DNA of 64,000 nucleotides. Origin: Oscarella lobularis. Lineage: Eukaryota > Porifera > Homoscleromorpha > Homosclerophorida > Oscarellidae. The stretch covers positions 2,435,747-2,499,746 of the forward strand of contig NC_089179.1 in the NCBI RefSeq assembly GCF_947507565.1. Direction: 5' to 3'. The position numbers and the translations under genes were made by a program. Of the stretch, positions 42,505 through 54,808 are shown in pieces (the first letter of the stretch is position 1; each line of letters opens with the position of its first letter). Below the pieces are notes generated by a model. It searched no databases. It saw only the letters and a program-made list of their open reading frames with translations, and had not been told where the DNA came from.

Positions 42505-44983
42505 CTAAACATAATATTCTTCAGGGTCATACACAAGTTCTCTGACGTCGTAATCGCAAGCCATGCTTTCGCATGCCATGCTTTCCACTAACCTAACGGA
42601 AGGCGTACGTGATCGTGACGGAAGAACCCTTCGCTCTGCTGGACTGTCGTCAGGTTCGTCCAATGTATTTCCTTGCTTTCGTTTGGTGGCTTTCTTTTTT
42701 TCTCTGCTAGCGCTTGGCCTCTCAGGCTCCTCGTCGACGCCGCCGAACGCTCCAGCTTCATACGTCACTCCCTCTGCCGTCTCCTGGGTGTCCTTGACTC
42801 TTCTTTTATCGCCTCTCTTCATTTGTCTGTTCCTCTTCCACCACTCCTTTCCTCTCATTGTCTGATGGTACTCTCTTTCCTAAATATCAGTGTAATTTAG
42901 TTAATAAATACATTCTGTGTCACCTCATCTATTGACTGGCAAATTCTAAACGAATGCTTTCCGATGTCCAAATCCAACACGGAAATAAGCCTGCGAAAGG
43001 CTATAGTTCCGTGATTATAATACGAAGCTGCCAGTTTTGCGGCAACGCTGAGAGGAAGTTTTCCTCTAAATTTCTCCTTTGGAGCAAATGTCCACAGGAC
43101 ACTGTGGAAGGACTCGTTCTATATAAGACAATGAGAAACAGCGGTTTTTGAATGGTATTTTACCGCATTTTGGGTGTTTCCTTCTTCACATCTCTGTAGT
43201 AGATCCCTGTCGGAAAGCTGATCGAAGATGTCTTTCAAGGCGTGAAGGAAGACGTGTGGGAGTTTGGCGCTCGCCTCCGGATTGTATTTTGTGACGTAGC
43301 CGGGCTCGTCGGCATTGGCTCTGTCTGCTTGCCACTTACACCACGACTCGGCCCCAACAGGACAGAACCGGTGACGGTCCTCTTCCGTTTTGGGGCACAA
43401 GTCGTGGTTGTAGTGCAAGACTTTACGCCCTTCACCCGCTAATGCCGCCGCCTTTCCTCCCCATTCCTTAATTTTCTCCTCATTTCCGCATAGTTGGGTC
43501 ATGTGATGCAGAATGGCCTTCGTTTCGAGCACCATGCTTGCGGCGTCCCCGACGTTACGACGTATGGCGTACCCATAGTATTTCTGAATCCTTTACCGAA
43601 AGAAAATTTTCAAATAGAACAAACGCACTACTGTTACAGACCTGTCAATAACTTCGTCTGTCAAGCGATGTGCTCCGCCCACTCCTTTCCCGTCTTCACA
43701 TATATAGCCTTTGTGTTCTTTTTTCCACTTGCGCAGCCGTCCTCCCATTCGCTTTTGTACATGGCCAATGCAGTCTTCTTTCTGCACGGGATGATCGACG
43801 CCGTAGACCTATAAAGCAATTAATAATGTTCCTGTGTATCAGAAGGGAAAATGAACCTGTGGCTTTGAGACGACATTGAAAGACTTAGAGTCCCCATCTC
43901 CTACAAATTTAGTGTACCTAAAGTAGGTTTAGGTTCTAAGATTAATCCATATCAGAATTACATTACCTCAATCGGTGTTTGTCTATGGATCGTTTCCACA
44001 AAAGAAGAGCGCCGTCTGCCTCCATAGCATTTGCCGATCGATTGAAGTTCTTTGTGCAGGAGGGAGCGTGGTTCTCAGCCCAGAGAGCATACTCAGGGCT
44101 GTCCTTATCCGGATTTTTTGCCGCCATCAAAGAGCAGCGTCGACAGAGGGTTGAATAGACGTTAAAGTCTATTATGGCCCCTACGTCATGAAGAATGACC
44201 GCTTGCAGGCCATAGTGGGACGAGTGCCCCCTTTTCGACCATGTACCGTCGAAAGACACCCGTACGTCGTCGATTCCTTCTCCGTCGCCTAATTCCTTCT
44301 TACGTCGGTAGTGTGAAACGGCAGCTATTGCGGACTCACTGAAAACCTGAAGGAGAAGTATAGCTAGATTCTCACAGAACTATTTAACATACCCCTGTGA
44401 GAGCTGAATTTATTTTATTGACGTGACACTCCCAGCTGTCAGGGAGCGATGGAGGCGGCATGTTGAAAACGGCAGAAAATTTAACAAGCTCTTGACGGCT
44501 AAAAAAGACTGAACAAAGACTGAACAATGTTTTGTCTCTTCCCGGAAATAACCTGGATCCCATAACGGCACTAGCAACTGCGGCTCGCCTGTTCACCTCG
44601 AAGCTGTTTCCCGCCGATTCGCATTTTTTCGAAGACTGAAAGTTAGTAGTCGCCCGGCACGACCGGCAATAGAAGCGAAGCGCTGACGACCATCCTTTTC
44701 TCTGACTTTCGTCCTCAGCGAATGTGAGTCGATCGCTCTTGCACGCCTTGCAGACGAAAGCAGATTTTATGACGGCGAAGAGGTGCTCCAAATCGATTAG
44801 ACGATATCCTTCCGGCGTTTCCTGAAACGACGGAGGTGCCAGTGTAAGAGCGTGCCATTCGTCAGGAGGCGAAGCGAATTTTCTTCCATCCTCTTCGGCC
44901 TCTTGCTGTCTCTGCGCTTCCTTCTGCCTTTTCACATGCGCCGGAGTTCCTGCAAATCGCCGCTTTTTTGACACAGTCGCCAT
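42505..44983 (-). CDS. PF20700 Kolobok-like transposase, intact, seven exons
   Basis: Exons (minus): 44983-44393, 44346-43967, 43917-43857, 43808-43642, 43590-43164, 43118-42924, 42879-42505. All introns are GT-AG (40-60 bp) and the total, 2196 nt, is in frame: 731 residues. The N-terminus has a C4-like pair (CKACKSD ... YCRSCRAT, about 85-120) and NRRAAVAS ... FNMPPPSLPDSWE. Catalytic Asp candidates are D230 in VSFDGTWSKRG and D331/D333 in FVGDGDSKSF. Then come CIGHVQKRMGGRL, HRFCPVGAESWCKW and NESFHSVLW. The basic C-terminus is probably nuclear-targeting. It cuts and pastes the element at TTAA. Copies A, B and D are damaged relatives, so this is the best local source of activity. Confidence 0.9.
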
Positions 44984-45494
44984 ATTCTGAAAAAGAATAT
45001 TCTAGAAATATCGACCCAGCATCCCTATGTCACCCAGAAAGACGAACGCACCTCCTTTTCCCAAGAAACCGCGTGAATCTCTGAGTGCACCTGACCGATT
45101 GCGCGCTGCTCAAGCAACCCGGACTATCTATTTCGCGCCGAGACAAGACAAGTATGCAGCAATAAATGATACATTACTAATTAGAAAGAACAAAAAACCG
45201 CAGACCAGAATCTGTTCATCCGTTCGATCGCAATCATGGCTGCAGCTGAAAACGAAACGCTCGCTGCTTTTGAAGCGGCATGCCACGAAGCGGGGTAAGA
45301 TAGCGAGTACCAACACCATTGAGGTGCAAACAAGCCATGCTTCACAGCTATGAGCTGCCCGCTAAGCTGAAGACGCTGCTGACAGCGACGCTGTCAGCAG
45401 CGTCGATGAAGAAAAGGGCCGGCCGGCCCGAATCCCACCGAGAGAGACGCGCGCGCGCTTATTTGGCGCTGAAAAATGCTCTGTGGGTGAGTCG

Positions 45495-45555
45495 ATTACC
45501 ATCAATCAATCGATCGATTGATTCATCGATCGATTGATTCATCGATCGAACGCGA
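45495..45555. repeat. ATCGATCGATTGATTC short tandem repeat
   Basis: Three to four overlapping units, partly palindromic, near the right end of element C. Confidence 0.75.
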
Positions 45556-46455
45556 TAGACATGCCCTTATTTTAGTATGGCGCCGGGCTAGGGCGCGACA
45601 AAGTCGCCGGGGGGCCGTTCTCCAAGAGCGGGCCAACGTATTGTTGGCCCGAAGCTCTGAAGACGGTCCTTCGGGGGCTATACCCCGAAGACGTGCAGAA
45701 TCGCTCCGATCCTGGCGCACGAGGACCAGCGACGAGCGACGTAGGCACTCTAGCCATTTTAAAAAACGTTTTACTTACCTTTTCTCAGAGGCCGATCGTC
45801 AACGTCGAACTCGGCGAGATCCTACGATCGTTCGACGCGAAGGAGGTCGTCGCGGCCAAAAGAAGCCGCAAAATATAAACAAAGATACTCTATTCTTCTA
45901 TTTACTCTTCATATTTACTCTCCATTACCTCAAATAAAGACGATCCATACAAAAAAACGCCGAAAACGACCACTTTCTTCTTGGTAACGCGCGCTACTTT
46001 GTGACCGCTACTCGAAATACCGGACGTTCCACGCATTCCACCAGGGCAATGGACTAAACTTATTCACAAATAAGCTCGTCACACATGAACACTTTTTTCA
46101 GCGTAATTAATATTTTAGACATTTTTGAGCCCTCTTTACCCCTCTTGCCACCTTAACAGCTTTTGTAGGGGAAGCATTTATCTAACTTTTGATCGTGGCG
46201 TTTTGTTCAACTCTTTCGGGATCGTCTGGTAGAGTTCGAAATGTCACTTCGAAGTCTCTCCTCACTGATGTTTTGTGGGCAAGTGCTCGAACGCGCGGTC
46301 TCGCGAATAGGTGCTAACGCATTGTAAGGAAACTTTCTAACTTTTCATGATAGGACTCTTCTTCGTTTTGGAGATATTGCGTTCCAAAATTAGACGTCGT
46401 TTCGCCTAGCGCACTTCATTTCCGGGTATGGAAACATCGCGATTTTGCCGCAGGC

Positions 46456-46820
46456 GTGCGATTCTACAACTGCTACGATGACATTCGCGTAGGACTGAGC
46501 GCAGTTTTCGAGCGGGAACGGGGCAATCGACACGACCCAAATGCCGTGGGCGTGTATTCGGAAATCCATGGCCGTCGAAGGATGATGGGACACTTGGCGT
46601 GCCACTATTCGGCAATCGTCGGCCCATATCTTAAGCACGGACGCGTAACGGCCACGGGGTCAGCTCACAATAGGCTCAAAAATCTATTCTAATGACTGTG
46701 CACACCTGCAGGGAATTTATTACAGGGCCGCATGCCAAAGGGTCCGGAAGCTACAGGAATCGCGTAGCGGACGTCCGCGTGACGGTGAAGGGGGATAAGA
46801 CGGCCGTAGTTTTTTATTGA
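46456..46820 (+). CDS. HIRAN-like protein 3, two exons
   Basis: Exon 1 (to about 46661) reads VRFYNCYDDIRVGLSAVFER, then ERGNRHDPNAVGVYS, then MGHLACHYSAIVGPYLKHG. A 50-bp GT-AG intron follows, then exon 2 from 46712 with GSGSYRNRVADVRVTVKGD and a stop at 46818-46820. The (R/E)xxNxxDxNAVAV...GHL order is that of HIRAN domains, which in HLTF/Rad5 proteins bind DNA ends at stalled forks. It is tail to tail with the DD129E pseudogene at 47210-49426, the same arrangement as HIRAN-like 2 and its transposase. The start codon is not fixed; an upstream exon may be missing. Confidence 0.6.
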
Positions 46821-47022
46821 AGATAAAGTTAGAGATTTTAAAAAAATTATTTAATAAATACGCGTTCTAATTATGTGAAATTGGTGTTCGACTTTCTTTT
46901 CATTTTCTTTGGCTTTTAGAAAAGCCTGGGTATGTATGGCCGTGTACGGCCAATATTTGTTTTGGTGCTTATTTTAGGCTCAGTCACGGAAATCAACAAG
47001 CCATGCAATTGAACATTTCCAT

Positions 47023-47058
47023 CCTCCCCCCCTCCCTCCCTCCTTCCCTCCCTCCCCT
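47023..47058 (+). repeat. Polypyrimidine (CCCT)n tract
   Basis: An unbroken C/T run of about 35 bases with CCTCCC periodicity. Confidence 0.9.
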
Positions 47059-47209
47059 CAAAATCACTGTCACACAGTCACAAAGTAAATGACTCCACAT
47101 TTACTCTCCTGTGTAACTTATATTTCTTTACCGCTGTCTCTATTGCTTCACCGCCTACATATAGGGTCAGTTCAGTATACTAATCATTTCGTTTTTTGAC
47201 CTTCAACGC

Positions 47210-49426
47210 CACTTCTATATGCATGTTGATATTCACGTGCTTTCCGGAAAATTTTTCTTATTAAATCTAGAGAAACAAGATCAAATCCTTCTGGGACAGT
47301 TTTTTTCTCAAAGTGACGACATTATAATTGCACTTAGCTCTTGTGTGGCGTTTGGCTTGTCCCCATGCTCTTTCAATAGGACTAAGACGTCAAATTCTTT
47401 TGAGAGTGGTTTTTTATGTTAGAAATTGTTACTTGAGCTCGCAGTGAAATTTTGGAAGAAAACGTAGATGATATCCTCTTGATTCGATGTAACTTTGAAC
47501 CAGGCATTTTTCACTGTCAAAATCCTCGTGCTGCCGGAATTCCAAAATTATCTCCGGTCTCTTCATTCCTGTGACGTCAACTCCTCGCTCAATAAGAAAC
47601 TAGTGTGTCCATAATTATTGCAGATATTTGTCTTTGAAAATGTCACCTGCTTTAGGCGTTTTTGATTCCCCTGCTTCGTTGACCATTCAAAACGGTTGTC
47701 CCCTGAAGGTGTCGTGCATTATGGGCTGCTTGTTTCCTGGATTGACGTTCATTCGACCAGCCACTAAAGCATCGTCTGAAAAAGCAACATGGTTCGAACT
47801 GTAATAAACGCATTATTAATTTGAAAATAAATCTTCTTACCTTTAGTCAAATATCCAAAGAAGAGTATATTGATCCCTAAAATACTTCCTCTCCGCGATG
47901 TCCTCTGCCTTCTTCACACGATCCAAAAATTTGCTCCTTGTCCAATAGCCGTCCCGATTTGCCCCATATTCAATTACTTTTCTTGCTTCTTCTCTTAGTG
48001 CACCTGCTATTAATAGTAAGGTCATCTTAAGATAGCCACGGTATTCTTCAATAAAATCTGCAATCATGAGTCCTGATCCTCGGCCCTAAAATGCCCGTTA
48101 ATTAGGTACACATTTATGAATGAATATCACCTTTGGTTTGATGGCAGTCTGATCCGGTTGGGCCCACATCATTCCTTAATTGTCATTGGACTGGAATGAG
48201 GATTCGTCATGGTACAGAGTCACTAGCTTTTTTTCAGCCGTCTGGTCACCAAAAACACAGCAAGTAGAAATAATGAAAAATTGTTTTATTGCTTCTTACT
48301 TATAGAATAATCGATATTTGGGAGTGCGTCGTCTGGAAGAGGTGGAGGTTGATGAGTCGTTTGCAAGAGAAGAAGAGTCCAAAAATTGTTGTCGTTCTTG
48401 CAAAACGTCGGGGCCTCTCATAGCCATCAAAATACACCGACTTCCGGTTGGTATAGACTCGAAGAAAACCTAAATTGTGAAGAAAACGGGAAGCAGTGAA
48501 AATGAAAATGGCACGGGGAAAGCCATAAGGGAGATTTAATTTAGGAATGATATTAGTGTTAAGATTATGTGCAAATGATGCCAGGGTCATATTAGGGCGG
48601 CCACGGACACAAGCATTGCTTCACGCCCACTTAAAAGCCTTAGTCCTGGCATCCTCTTGACTGATTAATCAATAAAGGGCGAGCATACTTGCCGCGCAAG
48701 TACGGAGAGAACTTGCCTCGGTTATCGATGAAATCCGTCCTCCAGCCCCGAATGGTTTTTGCAGTTCGTCCGACGATCTCTGCTGTGCTACCCAACGCAT
48801 CCATGATTCCAAAATTCATTTCCCGTCTAAACAATTCATAAAGAACCAAGAAAATTATTTTCAAATCGTCTAAGGGTTGCGACTTGACCCGATACACTGA
48901 AGCGTCCCAAACGTCGTTTTCTGTAAACGGCAGCTCATAATCCGAGTCGTGACCGGAAGGTGACTCTGGACGAGGAGGAGGTGGAGGCGGAGGAGGAAGA
49001 GGAGGGTCTCCTGCAGATATGGGAGTTTCCTCGCCTTCGTGGTCCGGCCTGTCCCGACAAAGGGGATAGTCGTTCATTAAGATCGGGTCCGCGTTTAGCG
49101 TAGAGAGATTTCCGCTGTCACTTCGATCGTTTCTCGGCCATCGTTTCGAAAGAACCAGAAATAGGTAAAGCGCGCAGGCCATCGCTTGGCAACGGGACGC
49201 CGCACCTAACGGTCGGTTGAGCTAATCCAATTATACGTCACGTCACATGATGCCGCGAATCCCTCCCATTGGCTACAAAGAGGACTACTTTCTACGACTA
49301 CTAGAAGGACGACACTAACTAGATTAGGGCCTCCCCACCCAAGCGATCGTTTCGGGACCCCGTACGACCTTCGGTTGCCGAGCTAGCGCACTTTAAAGGA
49401 TTGGAAGTTTATGGTGAGAAGCACTG
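47210..49426 (-). pseudogene. IS630/Tc1-like DD129E-type transposase copy B2, decayed
   Basis: The minus strand parallels the intact gene at 52372-54577. The 5' terminus at 49426 reads inward CAGTGCTTCTCACCATAAAC, next to TA. From ATG 49182: proline run, then FTENDVWDASVYRVKSQPLD; after shifts, TLASFAHNLNTNIIPKLNLP (48590-48420); FQSNDN followed by a stop (about 48185); FIEEYRGYLK and GANRDGYWTRSKF (48067-47843); then SDDALVAGRMNV, a TGA, and IESRGYHLRFLPKFHCEL. After the same phase-2 intron as in the intact copy comes NPIERAWGQAKRHTRAKCNY. The shared intron positions prove a common gene. At least three stops and two shifts. The other terminus is not clear (near 46160 at the earliest). Confidence 0.85.
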
Positions 49427-49973
49427 TACAAGACACCAAATATATACAGCGAAGACCAACGGCCACTCTTCTTTATTTGCGACGTGCCACATCTTCTGAC
49501 CACCAGGAACTGTCGGAGCCACTCATTTCCGGAAAGCAAACGACGAGATATGTCGGTAGGTCTACCTCAATTTCACTCCTAAAAGCATTTTACTTTTTTC
49601 TTTATTCAAAATAGATTAATGATAAATTTATTACCTGGAAACACCTCAAAGAGGCATTTGAAATGCACAAAAAGTACGTACACCTGCTGGGCTTTACCTA
49701 CAGTAACTACGAAATTAAAAAAGCACATTGATCTTGATTCGTACTCACGTATGAGAGTAGACCTCGCGGCACAGGTATACTCATTACATAAAAATCGTTT
49801 TTCTTCAGCAGATATTTCACGTAGGTGCTGAGCACAACGGTGGCCAACGCTATTGAAGAATTTCACATTGCGGGTGCCGAAGATACAGTGCGATTCATAC
49901 AAATGTTTGACCGTGCATTTGACTGCCTTAACGTAAGATCCCTTTGTGCAGTCAAGCCTGACCTTAGAGTGTA

Positions 49974-51473
49974 CAGTGCACCCACGCATAAGTGTCCCAC
50001 GTGACACTCCCCCGGACTTAGCCGCGAAATTCAAAATGAGTAGCAATTACTATTTTTTCGCTAACGCGAAACAATAGTAGATTCATTTATCTAAGATTTG
50101 GTCGAAGGATTAGTCGATCGCTTGCATAGTGGTCGCGTAATCCTTCAGGTTAAGGCAAAAGTACGGTTTGTCGTTTCCTGGCGAAGTTCCCTCAGGAACT
50201 AAGCTACTTCTCTCCTCGGAACAAACCAGCCTAATATTTTATTAGCATTGGTCGAAGCGATTTTAAGTTGCTTTTTTCGTTTGTCTGCGATTACGGTCTG
50301 AAGTATCGTTGCTAAGAGCGTTTTTAGAGCCTACGCTACAAATCGCGATTCGCCGCCCTCGCGAAACGATATTTAATAGACCGTTTTAGGGAGGCGGGGT
50401 TTTTGAAAGCATCCGCAGTACCCGACGGTTAATGGGAGAAGGGGCGTGGCACCTCTATCTTGCTAAGGAAATGTTCGATCGCGGCGCGCTTAGGCAAAAG
50501 GCTTAGAGACATACATGATAAGTCCGTTCGACAAAAACGCACCGCCGATTGCTAGAAACGAAGTCGAAATTCGCGGGGGAAAGTACTATCACGTGACCTC
50601 TTTTACCTATTTCTCAAAAACTAACCTTTTGAAAAAATCTGAGTTTTATCGCTGGCTTTACTATGCTGAAAAAGATCGGTTTGTAGAATAATTGCAATTT
50701 TTAACTTGATATTTTTTATTTTACGATAACGCTCTACTCGCTCTCTTTGTTTTTAAGATACAGCCAGTGGTTGTAGTTATTTATTTTTGTTAGCTTCCGT
50801 TTTCGACATATCACAGCTCTAGGTCACGTGACGGTCATTTTCTTGGCTAATAGCGACGCCGTTTCAACTCTTCGGCGACGCTTGTTTTGTGTAAGGGCTT
50901 ATAATGAACTACTCTACATCTCTGACCTAGCTCTGCTGCTTTCTTTGCAATATAGAGGTGCCACGCCTCTTCTCCCATTAACCGTCGAGTACTGCGCATG
51001 CTTTCAAAAACACCGCCTTCCTCAAACGCTCTATTGATATTAGTCGAAGCGATTTCGAATCTTTCGCTTCGTTTAGAAGTTATTCGTTGTCAAGGGCGTG
51101 GCTAGTGCGCGCGCAAAGGTCTCCACACCAGAAAAGGCAGTAAAACGCACTTAACACTTTACATTGGTCATGGCCGTTTCTTTTCTACTAAAGAAATCCG
51201 CCCCGTAATAGAAGGAAAACGAAGAATCGGTCTCGAACTAGTGGTAACGCGCTAGGGCGTGACCAAGGAAACCTAACAGTCGCGTACGCTACTAGCCAAT
51301 CAGAGTACTGCACGTGACCACTATTTACACCCTTCGTCGAAAGCCTACGTGTCCTACATCATTGGAATGCTACGGGATAGAGGATTCCAATGATCTCATT
51401 GGCGATGACGCGAGACTATCGACGCGGACGCTAGCGCGCTCTAAATACGGTCGCTTTATGCGTGGGTGCACTG
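49974..51473. mobile_element. CAGTGC-family MITE 2, 1.5 kb
   Basis: Ends CAGTGCACCCACGCATAA in both orientations, flanked by TA (49972-49973 and 51474-51475). It shares internal text with MITE 1 but is longer because another inverted-repeat element (50375-51035) is inserted in it. No gene. Confidence 0.92.
50375..51035. mobile_element. Nested inverted-repeat element inside MITE 2
   Basis: About 85-bp inverted repeats, starting AATAGACCG on the left and AATAGAGCG (inverted) on the right, about 90% alike, containing TGGGAGAAGGGGCGTGGCAC. GATATT occurs at both flanks and may be the target duplication. The segment is absent from MITE 1, supporting insertion. Confidence 0.75.
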
Positions 51474-52371
51474 TACAGAGATGCAGGTGATCAACGTTTA
51501 CAGGTACCGGTATATGCATGACATGTCTTTGCTATAGGCATTGTTGTAATTGTATCCTTAATTCAGTGGCTTAAAACCGGCTTCCTGGAATACCTCAGTG
51601 AATGGGACAAGTAGGTAGACTCAAAACATGGGCTCACCACTGCTGAGAGAACCAGACTTTGCCTCAGCCCGGAAACGCTACTCGCCTGGAATATAACTGG
51701 TGAGATCATATTCTGATTAAATTTATTTTACGCAATGTAATTTGTATTTGATAGTGCTTTCGTTTGTGGAAGTCGTCGGATTCTAAATTTACATTCTTAT
51801 TGAACGGTTCAGCCAAGATACTTTTCAAAATTACTTTAGCACGATTAGGATGAAAGGGGGTCGCAATTCCAATCCTTCAGCACAAGAGGTACTATACACC
51901 TCTGCGTCCGTCAGAGTGCAAGGTTCGCAAGCTCCAGTCCCTGTTCGCGGGAACTGCACTCGCCAACACAAAAGGAAGCAGCCTAAAGAAGTTTCAAACT
52001 CGCCAGTTCCGAAGCGTGCACGTCTCTCAAGTGAAAAGTCGGTTTAAGCTCGTGATATTACGTACTGTATATGTACTTTAGTCAAACTAACTCTCGCTCC
52101 AAGACGATGACTACCTTGCGAATCAGCATAAACTTCCTCGCCTTTAAAGTACGCTAGCTTAGCAACGGAAAGTCGTACGGGGTCCCCGAAAAGACCGGGA
52201 GATTCGTGGAAGGGTATTCTTGTCAGCGATGGTGGTCCCGTCTGTGTGCGACGTAAGGCAACGAAGTTAGTGGGAGGACCAATGAGAGTCCTTCGCGCAG
52301 CCACGTGAGTATTACGTCACTAAGAAAACCGTTACTGAATTTCCCGTACAATGCGTCCGTAACCTTGGAAA

Positions 52372-54577
52372 ATGGGTAACGCACGCTGCTTCTCGAAGTT
52401 CTGTTCCTTGCGAATGCATCGAAAACCTATCAGACCGACTCTAAAGCGAACTTTCCGTCTGCGGGCGCAAGCGTTAAACCAGAAACGCTCCGGAACATCT
52501 GGTAAGAGCAATTAGGGTGGGTTATTGACACTGCATTGCTCGTGTGATTCCCTCACGTTTCAGTTCCGCCCTCAACTCCACCTACGCACGAGCGAGAGGT
52601 AATTGAGGAAGATCCTGGCCCAACACCCAACGCCGCCTCCTCGCCTCCAATGACCGATGACGACGTCTGGAGCGCTGTCACCATCTGGGTGCAGTCGCGT
52701 CCAATGCACGATCTGCAAATGCTCTCTCTGCTCTGTTTAGAGATTGGGATGCGCGACGTCGGCCTCAACATCGGCGACTCATCGAAATTGGCGGCGGCAA
52801 TTGTCGGGAGGTTAGCAAGAACCGTCAGCGAATGGAGGCGCGACTTCATAAAAAATGAAGGCGAGTTCCCTCCGGACATGCGAGGAAAATACGCACGCGT
52901 GTCCATCCTGACCCATGAGGATTGTCGGGTTCGTGCGGCTAACTGGGCACGTGCACACGCGTGCGTCAGGGGCGAACCTAACATGACAGTGACTGACTTT
53001 GCATACTACATAAACAACACACTCTTACCTTCCATGCACCTTCCCCCGGGGTTCCCCACAACCCTATCCGCTCCCACTGCGTGCCGCTTTCTCCATTCCT
53101 TAGGTTTTGAACGAAAGTCAGCGAACCGGAAGTCCGTGTATATGGACGGTCACGAGAGGTTGTTTCTGCCACAAGGAATTTTAAAGTATTATTTGACGTA
53201 CCTTTTTAGGCCCGACGTTGTTGCTTACCGGAAAAAATTCATCTCTACCCTCATTCTCCTTCAGTCGACACACAAGCCTCTCCCTCTGCCATCAGATCAA
53301 CTGCCGGATCCCGCTTACGCACTAGCAGACCCATCTGCAGCAAAGCATCTCGTCACCATATATCACGACGAATCGACGTTCCAATCCAACGACGACCAAA
53401 CAATGTTGTGGGCCCAGCCAGACCAGATGTTTGAAGCCGAAGGTGCTGTATAGACATGTCAATTGTATTAATTTATGTAGATAAATAAAAATTACATATT
53501 AGGGTCGAGGACCTGGTATCATGGTTTCGGACTTCATCGACGAATTCGGGGGCTTCCTTAAAGCCAGCAACGGGGATGGTTTGTACCAACTGGCTACCAA
53601 TATTTTATTGCTACATTGCATTTATTAGACAACCCGGCATCAGCTGCACGTGTCACCCTTGAGATCGGCGCAAACCGAGACGGCTACTGGAAAAAGGAGA
53701 ATATCGTCAGTCAGCTTCACAACGCCGTGTCAATCGCAGAGAGGGCCTATCCCAAGGAGCAGCACACGCTTTTGTGGATCTTCGATCAAAGGTGAGATAG
53801 AAAATGGGTTAGGGTTATTAATTTATTTTTTATTTAATTAAGCTCCAACCACACGACTATGGCTGATGATGCGTTGGTTGCGTCGAGAATGAACGTGACG
53901 GACGAAGGAAAACAACCCAGGATGCGGGACACCACTTTCAACGGACGGCATTTCTCTATGGTCGACCCCTCTACCGGGAAAGCCAAAGGACTACTACGGG
54001 TAGAAAAGCACTCGAATACGGATAATATATCTGACACAGTCTGTCTCAAAGTTCTTACTGAGCGGGGTGTCGACTGCACCGGGATGCTTCAGAAGCAGAT
54101 GCAAGAGGAGCTGTCAACTCATGAAGACTTTGCAGACGAAAAATCACTTCTAGAGCACGTCATCGAATCACGGGGCCATCATGTGCTGTTCCTCCCCAAG
54201 TACCACTGCGAGATGAAGTGAGGCTCAATTAAATACTTCATTGGATTACTTACCTGTGTTTATAATATTTCAGTCCAATCGAACGGGTGTGGGGAGATGC
54301 CAAGCGAGTCACACGAGCTAAGTGCAACTATACAATAGGAGCCTTGAGGAAAGTCATCCAAGAAGCACTTGATCAAGTTTCTTTAGATTCAATTAGGAAG
54401 TTCTTCAGGAAGGTGCGCGACTACCAGCATGCGTACAATGAGGGAAAGTCAGGCAAGATTATAGTGTACAAACGAGAATGAATACTCACCGCCAGCTCTA
54501 TAGGTCTGGAAGCCGAGGATGCTGTGAAGAAATACAAGTCACACAGGAGAGTGAATAGGGAATCCTTCACTCAGTGA
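52372..54577 (+). CDS. IS630/Tc1-superfamily transposase with wide DDE spacing, intact
   Basis: Exons 52372-52501, 52564-53447, 53503-53578, 53629-53791, 53843-54217, 54274-54452, 54504-54577. They total 1881 nt in frame, 626 residues. Introns are GT-AG except the last, which reads as GC-AG (CAG/GCAAGA). Without that choice the frame ends early at 54481; with it the conserved tail AVKKYKSHRRV is included. Catalytic acids: D312 in TIYHDESTFQSNDDQ, D416 in WIFDQSSNHT, E546 in EMNPIERVWGDAK. The last two are 129 residues apart, against 34-41 in common Tc1/mariner. Helix-turn-helix-like sequence (AAAIVGRLARTVSEWRRDF) precedes the catalytic domain. I recall similar multi-exon proteins from invertebrates and fungi but no settled family name. 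Confidence 0.88.
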
Positions 54578-54808
54578 TTGCTGTGACTGCTTGGGAGATT
54601 AATAATTATTTGGGCTATCCGCATGAGGGCTGACTCCAACCTGCATGTCGACTTCTAGTGCGGCTATGCATTGGATGGCACCTCTACAAAAATGCCCGCG
54701 GAAGCGGGCAACATGCACATACACCGGCTTTTCTAAAAGCCATTAACTATTCAAAGAGTCGACCTCTCGACATCTAAGTGTAGCTGTATTTTTTAAATAT
54801 ATTTTCAA
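54578..54808. other. Spacer between convergent genes, with a small hairpin
   Basis: TGCCCGCGGAAGCGGGCA (about 54694-54711) forms an 8-bp stem. It may serve as a terminator-like structure between the convergent transposase and HIRAN-like genes; no CTRR follows, so it is not a Helitron end. Confidence 0.35.

Larger units (their letters stand above)
41742..46152 (-). mobile_element. Kolobok-like element C, complete, TTAA target
   Basis: TTAA at 41738-41741 and 46153-46156. Inward from each side the ends read GGTGGCAAG followed by G-rich sequence (left GGTGGCAAGGGGGGT, right GGTGGCAAGAGGGGT). The first five bases are shared with elements A and B. It contains one intact transposase gene. Confidence 0.83.

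Noticed and set aside
54694-54711. Hairpin TGCCCGCGGAAGCGGGCA as another Helitron end
   Set aside because: No CTRR follows on either strand at the usual distance, and it lies inside a complete TA-flanked element.
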